From the NCBI GenBank assembly GCA_947371715.1, contig CANBQQ010000276.1, positions 1 through 5,068 on the forward strand: a DNA stretch of 5,068 bases, read 5' to 3'. Positions 1 to 5,068 of the stretch are shown here, in pieces; within the stretch, counting starts at the first letter, position 1, and each line of letters opens with the position of its first letter. The DNA comes from Flavipsychrobacter stenotrophus (lineage in GTDB: Bacteria > Bacteroidota > Bacteroidia > Chitinophagales > Chitinophagaceae). The notes under the pieces are model-generated. The model was given only the letters and a program-made list of their open reading frames with translations. It searched no databases and was not told the DNA's origin. Both the position numbers and the translations under genes were made by a program.

Positions 1-2708
1 GCTCCGCTGAGCAAGCTTTCTTTGCGCGCATCTGTAGAAGACATCATATGCACAGGTATATGCCTTGTCTTGGGGTCTCGCTTTAGTTCATCCATTATCT
101 GCCATCCATTCTTCAGCGGCAGCATAATGTCCAGTAAAATTGCTACCGGCTTGTACTTGTAGGCAAATGCTTGCGCCATATCCCCACGCACCACTACTAC
201 ACCCTTATACCCGCTCTTACGGGTAAAGGACAGTAACGACTTTGCAAATGCCGTATCATCTTCAATGATCAGTACTGTATTGTCTCCGCTAACGATATTA
301 TCCCTGTCATCCGGGATCTCATCAGGTATTTCCGGTCCTATATATACTTCCGGCTCAGTCCCTGCTGTGTGTTTCTCATGATGGGTTTCAGAGGAATGAA
401 TGAGCGGCTTAAACAATGGTTCGTCGATCACCGTCCCTTTCATAACAGGAACACTGATAGCGAATATACTTCCTTTTCCCTCTGTACTCTGAACGGTTAT
501 ATTGCCACCAAGAAGCTTCGTAAGCTCGCGGCTTATAGATAAGCCGAGACCTGTTCCGCCATACTTCCTTTTCGTTGATCCGTCAGCCTGTCTGAAGGCT
601 TCAAATACAAAATCCAGTTTATCAGCCGGAATACCAATACCTGTGTCAATTACTTTAAACAGTAGTGAAGGTTGTTCATCTGTACCATCAGTTTCTATAT
701 TGACCGACACCGACCCGGTCGAAGTAAACTTAATCGCATTAGAAATGAGGTTTTTAAGTATTTGCTCGAGGCGCATTTTATCTGTCTCAAATATGGCGGG
801 AACCGAACCCTTAACATTGAATTTAAGCTCCAGTTTCTTTTCTCTCGCCACGGGCGCAAAAATAGATCGGAGGTCATCCACTATCTCATTCACAGAAATA
901 TCGGCATACTCCACATCCATTTTCCCCGCCTCTATTTTCGAAAGATCCAGTATCTCATCTATGAGACTCAGCAACCCATTGCCTGAGCTCTGTATCACCT
1001 TCGCCGATTCTATTTGTTCCTCGTTCAGGTTGTGCTCATTATTCTCAGAAAGTAACCTTGACAACAACAAAATTGAATTGAGCGGCGTACGTAACTCATG
1101 AGACATATTGGCCAAAAACTCAGACTTGTATTTTGTACTCTGCTCCAGTTGCTCAGCCTTCTGTTGTATCTCTACGTTGCGCTCAGCTATCATCTGATTC
1201 TTTTCTTCCAGCAGACGCGTGCGTTCTTCAAGATCTACGTTCGACTGTTGCAGCTCTGCCTGCTGCATTTTCAGCTCTTCTTCCGATGCCTGCAAGCTTT
1301 CTGTTTGTGTCTCCAGTTCTGTGTTCAGTAATTCGAGTTCATTCTGCTGTGCCTGTAGTTCCTCGCTCTGAGCCTGTGTTTCTTCCAGCAGTTCCTGTAA
1401 CTTCTTGCGGCTCTGAGCGCTGTTAATTGCTATACCCGCTATCCCTGCCACAGCCCTCAGGAATTCCTGCTTTATTTTACTGTACTCATAAATGGTATAC
1501 AATTCTATTACACCATTCACCTTCCCTTCGTTAAGTGTAGGCAGGGTAAAAATAGTACGTGGCTTAAGGTCGCCCGCTGCATAACTGATGAATACATCGT
1601 GCTCATCAATCTTTTCAAATAAACGGTCTTTCCCGTCCAAAAGGCTCTGACCCGCGAAGCCCTTGCCGGCCGATAGTTTTCTTCTCTGCTCCGGTATGTC
1701 TACCGCAAAACCTGCCGCATATTCCAGATCACCACTCTCGCTTACCAGGTAGTATGATGCGGCCTGGCTGTTAGTGTATTCAGATATAAAGTTGACGATT
1801 ATGTTAGTAAGCAGATCAAGGTCTTTTTCTCCAAGTATTTTCTCATTCAGCATAGCAATCCCCGACTGCTGCCATTCTTTATCAGATAGTGTATTAAATG
1901 AATATTGCAATGCTTCACTCATTTTGTTTAGTGAGCTGGCCACACTCCCCAGGCTATCTGCACCACTATCTTTTACTCTTATGTTGTAATCTCCATCGGC
2001 TATCTTGTCAGCCAGGTCTTGTATAATATTTATGCGTCGGGTAATATCCGCATCCTTATCTTCCAGTTCCTTTTGTAGCTCAGCTCGCTTATTCACATCT
2101 GCTATAATGCGAAAGAAAAACATAATGGTTATAGCCAATGACAGTATGGCGGCTGAAACAATTACAATGGGTGTGAACGTTGTATATTTTTCAAGACTGG
2201 CCGAGCGTATGTTCAACAACGCTCTTTCCCTACCCTCCATCAAGGCTATGAGCGCACGCGCTTCATCCATATACTTTTTTCCGCTCTGCAGATACTCGAT
2301 GTCTATCGGCATATCCTTTCGCTTCAGGTCTATCAGGTGCTCCAACGCGGTAAGCCTGTTGGTAATAACCGACCGTAACTGTTCAGTTGACTGTTGCTGT
2401 GCACTATTGTCAACTGTCAGTGTCCTTACCTCGTTAAGTATATTCAGTGATTTCTGATAAGCGCCATTATAGGGATCGAGAAATTTATCATCTTTTGTCA
2501 GCAGGAAGCCCCTTTGACCCGTCTCTGCATCTTTAAGTGTAGAAATTAATTCTTCAAGGCGTTGGATAACAGAATCGGTATGCCCTACCATCCTATTACT
2601 ATTCATTAAGTTGGTAATGCTATTGTACGAGGCAACCGAACTGATAAGTAGCAACAACAAAGAAAAGCCAAAACCCACAAGCAGGTTTCTCTTGATATTT
2701 GATTTCAT
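1..2708 (-). CDS. Hybrid sensor histidine kinase (CHASE3-HAMP-GAF-coiled coil-HisKA-HATPase-REC), C-terminus cut by the window edge
   Basis: Membrane-bound two-component sensor that autophosphorylates on histidine and passes the phosphate to its own receiver. The frame is open from ATG at 2708 to the left edge (902 codons), and every motif falls in one frame. Visible in order: membrane segment about residues 8-27; periplasmic CHASE3 domain with the family motif DAETGQRGFLLT at 60-71; second membrane segment about 178-199; HAMP about 200-268; GAF about 286-430; Glu/Gln-rich coiled coil about 432-528; HisKA with phosphoacceptor H537 in NMSHELRTPLN; HATPase with N-box N657, G1 motif DTGIGIP from D688, and G2 motif GGTGLGLSIS from G717; an acidic, Pro-rich linker about 757-808; then a receiver with acidic pocket E816/D817/D818, phosphoacceptor D860 and S890. 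The receiver is incomplete, and further REC or HPt domains may follow. The ligand is unknown. The gene lies 177 bases downstream of the ABC ATPase. The domain order is sure; the signal it senses is not. Confidence 0.96.
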   Translation of the reverse strand, partial: MKSNIKRNLLVGFGFSLLLLLISSVASYNSITNLMNSNRMVGHTDSVIQRLEELISTLKDAETGQRGFLLTKDDKFLDPYNGAYQKSLNILNEVRTLTVDNSAQQQSTEQLRSVITNRLTALEHLIDLKRKDMPIDIEYLQSGKKYMDEARALIALMEGRERALLNIRSASLEKYTTFTPIVIVSAAILSLAITIMFFFRIIADVNKRAELQKELEDKDADITRRINIIQDLADKIADGDYNIRVKDSGADSLGSVASSLNKMSEALQYSFNTLSDKEWQQSGIAMLNEKILGEKDLDLLTNIIVNFISEYTNSQAASYYLVSESGDLEYAAGFAVDIPEQRRKLSAGKGFAGQSLLDGKDRLFEKIDEHDVFISYAAGDLKPRTIFTLPTLNEGKVNGVIELYTIYEYSKIKQEFLRAVAGIAGIAINSAQSRKKLQELLEETQAQSEELQAQQNELELLNTELETQTESLQASEEELKMQQAELQQSNVDLEERTRLLEEKNQMIAERNVEIQQKAEQLEQSTKYKSEFLANMSHELRTPLNSILLLSRLLSENNEHNLNEEQIESAKVIQSSGNGLLSLIDEILDLSKIEAGKMDVEYADISVNEIVDDLRSIFAPVAREKKLELKFNVKGSVPAIFETDKMRLEQILKNLISNAIKFTSTGSVSVNIETDGTDEQPSLLFKVIDTGIGIPADKLDFVFEAFRQADGSTKRKYGGTGLGLSISRELTKLLGGNITVQSTEGKGSIFAISVPVMKGTVIDEPLFKPLIHSSETHHEKHTAGTEPEVYIGPEIPDEIPDDRDNIVSGDNTVLIIEDDTAFAKSLLSFTRKSGYKGVVVVRGDMAQAFAYKYKPVAILLDIMLPLKNGWQIMDELKRDPKTRHIPVHMMSSTDARKESLLSG

Positions 2709-2724
2709 TCAACTGATTTTACGA

Positions 2725-2746
2725 CCGAACCGAACTTAAACTTAAA
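2725..2746. repeat. Two abutting short tandem duplications in the kinase leader
   Basis: On the plus strand CCGAA occurs twice in direct contact (2725-2729 and 2730-2734), followed at once by CTTAAA twice (2735-2740 and 2741-2746). This is seen directly. It lies only 17-38 bases upstream of the kinase start codon, so it is in the presumed leader. It may be a slippage product or a binding site; function is unknown. Confidence 0.5.
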
Positions 2747-2838
2747 GGCATAAAATCATAATATCCTGTTTTTTTACTACTCAATTCTTAGATGATTCAC
2801 TAGTAAAGGATTAACGATAAATATGTGTCTTTAAGTTT
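2738..2838. repeat. 10-bp inverted repeat spanning the kinase leader
   Basis: AAACTTAAAG (2738-2747) and its exact reverse complement CTTTAAGTTT (2829-2838) are separated by 81 bases. The left arm overlaps the CTTAAA tandem pair. The distance is long for a simple hairpin and the arms are AT-rich, so chance is a real possibility. If genuine it could be paired operator half-sites or a long-range stem in the leader RNA. Confidence 0.3.
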
Positions 2839-2866
2839 CGTTCTTAACCAAACTTCTACTGGTTAT

Positions 2867-2896
2867 AAAAACTATGCCAGCTGTATTAGCCTTCAA
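2867..2896 (-). promoter_or_regulatory. Candidate Bacteroidota-type promoter for the hybrid kinase
   Basis: On the minus strand TAGTTTTT (2874-2867) matches seven of eight positions of the Bacteroidota -7 element TAnnTTTG. TTG (2896-2894) lies 19 bases upstream, the usual spacing for the -33 element. The -33 part overlaps the last codons of the ABC ATPase gene. Transcription would begin near 2860 and give a leader of about 150 bases. AT-rich DNA produces such matches by chance, and the kinase could also be read through from the ABC gene, so this is tentative. Confidence 0.3.
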
Positions 2897-3506
2897 TAAG
2901 TGCGTGATCTGCTATCGACAATTTTGAAGAAGTATGCTTGCCTGTAACCAGCTGTTGATGAGATGTAATGATGACTGTAATGCCACTATCTACGGCATTT
3001 TCGATAAGTTGCATAAGATTGGACACCGACGCCTGGTCTAATGTTATGAGCGGCTCATCGAGTAAAATAAGTTTCGGGTGGCCGATAAAACCGAGCACCA
3101 GCGATAGTTTTTTGAGCATGCCACTCGAATATGTTCCCGTTTTATTCCCCACAAATGCCCCTATTCCCAATGCAGCTATCAATTGCGCTACCTGCTGCTT
3201 GTCTGCCCTTTTGGTTGTTGTATAGAAATCTACCAACTCAGTTCCGGTAAGAAAAGTAGGAAATACAGGCTCGGCTTCGGCATGGTTCACTATCATCCTA
3301 TAGCCTATTCTATCCTTGTTTATATCTATACCCTCCACCTCTATCTGTCCTGAAAAATGAATAAGTCCTGCTATAGATTTGAACAATGTAGACTTCCCTG
3401 ATCCATTTTCCCCCTTCAGCCAATAAAATGAGCCGTCCAGAGCCATATCAGCCTTAATGATGAGCTGCCCGTTATATTCTTTGCTGTAATTTTTGAACCG
3501 GATCAA
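2886..3506 (-). CDS. ABC transporter ATP-binding protein, solitary, TTG start
   Basis: Cytoplasmic nucleotide-binding subunit that would power an ABC transporter; substrate unknown. At 206 residues it is a single, compact ABC domain. Visible motifs: Walker A GENGSGKST at 32-40; signature YSSGMLKKL at 126-134, in place of LSGGQ; Walker B LILLDEP at 146-152 with catalytic E151; D-loop TLD at 155-157; switch H183. The Q-loop region reads VNHAEAEPVFPTFLTG (73-88), with no obvious glutamine. The start is taken as TTG at 3506: the frame has a stop at 3531-3533 and no ATG between, whereas the next ATG (residue 21) would remove the first beta strand, and MIRFKNYSK is a normal N-terminus for such proteins. 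No permease gene lies beside it: the genes on either side encode a sensor kinase and a barrel protein. The YSSGM signature recalls ATPases of ABC-2-type exporters, but that is inference. Confidence 0.93.
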   Translation of the reverse strand: MIRFKNYSKEYNGQLIIKADMALDGSFYWLKGENGSGKSTLFKSIAGLIHFSGQIEVEGIDINKDRIGYRMIVNHAEAEPVFPTFLTGTELVDFYTTTKRADKQQVAQLIAALGIGAFVGNKTGTYSSGMLKKLSLVLGFIGHPKLILLDEPLITLDQASVSNLMQLIENAVDSGITVIITSHQQLVTGKHTSSKLSIADHALIEG

Positions 3507-3532
3507 TGGATGGAATATTTTGAATAAACCTT

Positions 3533-3563
3533 AAAATGTAAAAACGAAATCAGTTTTGAACAA
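3533..3563 (-). promoter_or_regulatory. Candidate Bacteroidota-type promoter for the ABC ATPase
   Basis: On the minus strand TACATTTT (3540-3533) matches seven of eight positions of TAnnTTTG, and TTG (3563-3561) lies 20 bases upstream. The expected transcription start is near 3528, giving a leader of about 20 bases before the TTG start at 3506. A small inverted repeat, AAAAC and GTTTT (3541-3545 and 3553-3557, 7 bases apart), lies between the two elements and could be an operator, though it is short enough to be chance. A promoter here fits with the ABC gene being transcribed separately from the barrel-protein operon. Confidence 0.4.
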
Positions 3564-3600
3564 CCACTCAGTTGCCACGACCTTTTCTTCGAGCCTATGC

Positions 3601-3652
3601 AGGAACCAACCATAAATCCTTTAATCCCAAAGATCCTGGTTCAGACAACATG
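3601..3652. repeat. Degenerate 8-9-base repeats, possible dispersed intergenic element
   Basis: On the plus strand the core (A/G)ATCC recurs at 3615-3619, 3623-3627 and 3632-3636, that is every 8-9 bases, followed by TGGTTCAGACAA (3637-3648). Similar ATCC-type runs ending in a TTCAGACAA-like tail are, as I recall, common between genes in Bacteroidota genomes and are sometimes mistranslated as small proteins containing LNQD. That link is from memory and not tested here. It lies just downstream of the second barrel-protein gene. No good terminator hairpin with a T-run is seen. Confidence 0.35.
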
Positions 3653-3654
3653 CA

Positions 3655-4320
3655 CTACAAAAACAAATACATCAACCTTATCGTCCAGAGATTATTGAAC
3701 TGTGCACCCCGGGTGATATTAGGTACCGTATTGCGTATGCTGATCAATGAATACTGGAAACGCAGATTGAGAAAGAAGCCTTTGTACAAATGAAGGTTGC
3801 CACCCAGCAACAGGTTAAAATCACTCTTCTTGAATGGATAATCCTCTTGCTTAAATGGTGTGGTTGGAGGCGGATTGGTCGAAATATATTCATTCGATGA
3901 TCCCAGACGCGAATAAGAAAGACCGCCACCAAAATGATTCTTATGATCATCATAATAGTTGATCATTACAGGTATCTCTCCATAGGTAAGATCTGCGCCA
4001 TACTTAGTAATATAATACCCTGCTGCCAGCAATTGCGGCGATTTAGAAACACTCCCTTTTTGAGATACCAGCACTTCTATACTGCCCGCGATATGCTCGT
4101 CCATCTTAAAGAATACAACACCGCCTGCATTAAGACCTTTACGGGTATAGCCGGCAAAATTATCACCGTCTATCTGCGTTAGATTTGTGCCCAATATCAA
4201 CCCACCATAAAAAGTCCTGTCCTCATACATTGGTGTATTTTCCTGCGCTTTGGCTACAGCGCCAATAAACAGGATAATAACTAGTAAAGGAAATTGAAGT
4301 CTTTTTATGAAAACAGGCAT
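3655..4320 (-). CDS. Outer-membrane beta-barrel protein, PorT-like family (downstream paralogue)
   Basis: Exported protein expected to form a small beta-barrel in the outer membrane; precise role unknown. At 221 residues it begins with a signal peptide (MPVFIKRL, a hydrophobic run LLVIILFIGAV, likely cleavage after AKA, before QEN). The mature part carries the family pattern: LGTNLTQIDGDNFAGY near the front, GLNAGGVVFFK, SQKG, YGEIPVMINYY, GLSYSRL, DYPFKKSDF, LHLYKGFFLNLRFQYSL and FNNLWTIRLMYLF at the end. These alternating strands, ending in a conserved RLMYLF, fit the Pfam OMP_b-brl_2 / PorT-like group known from Bacteroidota. The gene starts 22 bases after the stop of its paralogue with no separate promoter evident, so the two are probably co-transcribed. 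The last residue is Leu after Phe rather than a terminal aromatic. The name PorT is a family resemblance only and does not imply the type IX secretion function. Confidence 0.93.
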   Translation of the reverse strand: MPVFIKRLQFPLLVIILFIGAVAKAQENTPMYEDRTFYGGLILGTNLTQIDGDNFAGYTRKGLNAGGVVFFKMDEHIAGSIEVLVSQKGSVSKSPQLLAAGYYITKYGADLTYGEIPVMINYYDDHKNHFGGGLSYSRLGSSNEYISTNPPPTTPFKQEDYPFKKSDFNLLLGGNLHLYKGFFLNLRFQYSLISIRNTVPNITRGAQFNNLWTIRLMYLFL

Positions 4321-4342
4321 AGCATTGAATTGGCGGGTAAAG

Positions 4343-5026
4343 TTATATGAACAGATACATTAACCTGAAAGTCCAGAGATTATTGTACTGAGACGAACGC
4401 GAAATGCCAGGGGGCAGGTTAGTGCGGATAGGCACCAGTGAGTATTGCACCCTCAGGTTCATGAACAGCCCCTTCCACAAGTGCAACTGAGCACCTGCTA
4501 TCAATTGAAAATCATTTTTCTTGAACGGATAATCTTTATTCAGATCTCTGCTGTATACCGGATTAGTAGAAACCTTTTCATCGCTATTGATCAACCTGCC
4601 ATAAGCCACACCCAATCCCGCATGACTTCTGTGCTTGTCAAAAAAGTTGATCATTACCGGTATTTCGGCATAGTTAAGATTAGTTGCATACTTATTTATA
4701 TACAAGGCGCTATCCAGATCGCCATAACGCCCATATCGGCTTTTGGCCCCCTTCTGGCTATAGAGTATCTCAAAGCTCAATGCCGCATTCTTCCTCACCT
4801 TGGCATAGGCAATACCACCAACATTTAACCCAACTTTATAATATCCGGCGAAGTTATCGCCGTCTACCTGGCAGAAATTGGAGCCTGCCAGCACACCAAC
4901 CGAAAATATTCTGGGGTTCCCATTAGCATCGTCTTCCACCTGTGCAAAAACACGGGAAACACCTGTAATAGCTGTTAATAAAAAGACTATTGCGGTAAAT
5001 GCTCCGAATTTTCTACTTTTAGTCAT
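4343..5026 (-). CDS. Outer-membrane beta-barrel protein, PorT-like family (upstream paralogue)
   Basis: Exported barrel protein of the same family, 227 residues. The signal peptide is MTKSRKFG, then a hydrophobic core AIVFLLTAITGV, with likely cleavage after VFA, before QVED. The mature part shows LAGSNFCQVDGDNFAGY, GLNVGGIAYAKV, LYSQKG, YAEIPVMINFFDKH, GLGVAYGRLI, DYPFKKNDF, LHLWKGLFMNLRVQYSL and YNNLWTFRLMYLF. Aligned by hand with the downstream gene, about 95 of 169 barrel positions are identical; identity is highest in the C-terminal strands and lowest in the signal peptide and the segment after SQKG, which probably form exposed or unconstrained parts. The start at 5026 is supported by the signal peptide and by a promoter element about 25 bases upstream. 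It is the first gene of a two-gene operon as far as the window shows. Function beyond the barrel fold is not recognisable. Confidence 0.94.
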   Translation of the reverse strand: MTKSRKFGAFTAIVFLLTAITGVSRVFAQVEDDANGNPRIFSVGVLAGSNFCQVDGDNFAGYYKVGLNVGGIAYAKVRKNAALSFEILYSQKGAKSRYGRYGDLDSALYINKYATNLNYAEIPVMINFFDKHRSHAGLGVAYGRLINSDEKVSTNPVYSRDLNKDYPFKKNDFQLIAGAQLHLWKGLFMNLRVQYSLVPIRTNLPPGISRSSQYNNLWTFRLMYLFI

Positions 5027-5051
5027 CGAAAGAGAGGGGAATAATGAGTTT

Positions 5052-5059
5052 CAAATATA
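5052..5059 (-). promoter_or_regulatory. -7 promoter element of the barrel-protein operon
   Basis: On the minus strand TATATTTG (5059-5052) is a perfect match to the Bacteroidota -7 consensus TAnnTTTG. Its 3' end lies 25 bases before the ATG at 5026, which leaves a short leader of about 20 bases (ending CCCCTCTCTTTCG) with no Shine-Dalgarno sequence. The -33 TTG expected 19-21 bases further upstream would lie beyond the window, so only half of the promoter can be judged. Confidence 0.5.
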
Positions 5060-5068
5060 CGCCAAACA

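Larger units (their letters stand above)
2709..2885. other. Intergenic region between the ABC ATPase and the hybrid kinase
   Basis: This AT-rich 177-base spacer holds no convincing ORF, tRNA or strong terminator. It should contain the kinase leader, since the kinase start at 2708 has no purine-rich Shine-Dalgarno sequence in front of it (the bases before ATG on the minus strand read AAAATCAGTTGA), as is common in Bacteroidota. A promoter candidate sits at its right end, and short tandem and inverted repeats lie inside it; both are listed separately. Confidence 0.6.

Noticed and set aside
502..1101. Plus-strand open frame of 199 codons
   Set aside because: It lies wholly antisense to the HisKA/HATPase part of the kinase, whose motifs are intact in the other strand. 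The translation is Ser-rich and shows no recognisable domain.
1098..1426. Leu/Cys-rich plus-strand frames resembling membrane proteins
   Set aside because: The apparent hydrophobicity is the complement of the Glu/Gln-rich coiled coil on the minus strand, so it is an artefact.
2005..2457. Plus-strand open frame of 150 codons
   Set aside because: It is antisense to the CHASE3/TM2/HAMP part of the kinase; its composition is the mirror of that coding region and no domain is seen.
3616..3634. Possible terminator hairpin after the barrel operon (minus strand ATCTTT, 7-base loop, AAAGAT-like arm)
   Set aside because: The stem is only six pairs including a G-T pair, and no T-run follows, so it does not qualify as an intrinsic terminator; the symmetry follows from the repeated ATCC units.
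3572..3793. Plus-strand frame of 73 codons crossing the end of the downstream barrel gene
   Set aside because: It overlaps conserved barrel codons on the opposite strand, has no promoter or ribosome-binding support and resembles no family.
4445..4926. Overlapping plus-strand frames antisense to the upstream barrel gene
   Set aside because: They mirror a well-supported barrel gene and show no signal peptide or domain of their own.
1..5026. A single functional system joining kinase, ABC ATPase and barrel proteins
   Set aside because: They share strand but are separated by gaps with their own promoter candidates and have no overlapping genes. Shared function is possible but nothing in the sequence shows it.
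1..5068. CRISPR array, tRNA/rRNA, insertion sequence, phage or defence system
   Set aside because: No regularly spaced repeats with spacers, no cloverleaf or rRNA-like sequence, no transposase or integrase motifs and no defence domains were seen on either strand.

Overview
The window looks like chromosomal DNA of a member of the Bacteroidota, probably of the Chitinophagaceae/Sphingobacteriales kind. The reasons are two PorT-type outer-membrane beta-barrel proteins, a CHASE3-HAMP-GAF hybrid sensor kinase with a long Gln/Glu-rich coiled coil, the absence of clear Shine-Dalgarno sequences before the starts, and promoter-like sequences that fit the Bacteroidota consensus (TTG about 20 bases upstream of TAnnTTTG). 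The genus is inference. Base composition is moderate, with AT-rich intergenic regions.

All four recognisable genes lie on the minus strand, so transcription runs from the right end of the window to the left. From right to left they are: (1) a 227-residue exported outer-membrane beta-barrel protein (5026-4343), preceded at the window edge by a perfect TAnnTTTG element; (2) after 22 bases, a 221-residue paralogue of it (4320-3655), almost certainly in the same operon; (3) a 148-base gap with short degenerate repeats and a plausible promoter; (4) a 206-residue ABC-type ATP-binding protein (3506-2886) that begins with TTG and has no permease beside it; (5) a 177-base gap with short tandem and inverted repeats; (6) a large hybrid sensor histidine kinase (2708 to the left edge), of which 902 codons are present and whose C-terminus lies outside the window.

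The two barrel proteins share about 55% identity over the barrel part in a hand alignment and arose by tandem duplication. The kinase has a periplasmic CHASE3 sensor, two membrane segments, HAMP, GAF, a coiled coil with an internal duplication of two 28-residue units, HisKA, HATPase and at least one receiver domain. All key catalytic residues are visible up to the point where the receiver is cut.

Nothing in the sequence ties the kinase, the ATPase and the barrel proteins into one pathway; they may simply be neighbours. I do not see a new defence system, mobile element, CRISPR array or RNA gene. The points most worth a second look are the repeat-like sequence at 3543-3652, the solitary ABC ATPase with an atypical Q-loop region, the duplicated coiled coil in the kinase and the recent-looking paralogue pair.
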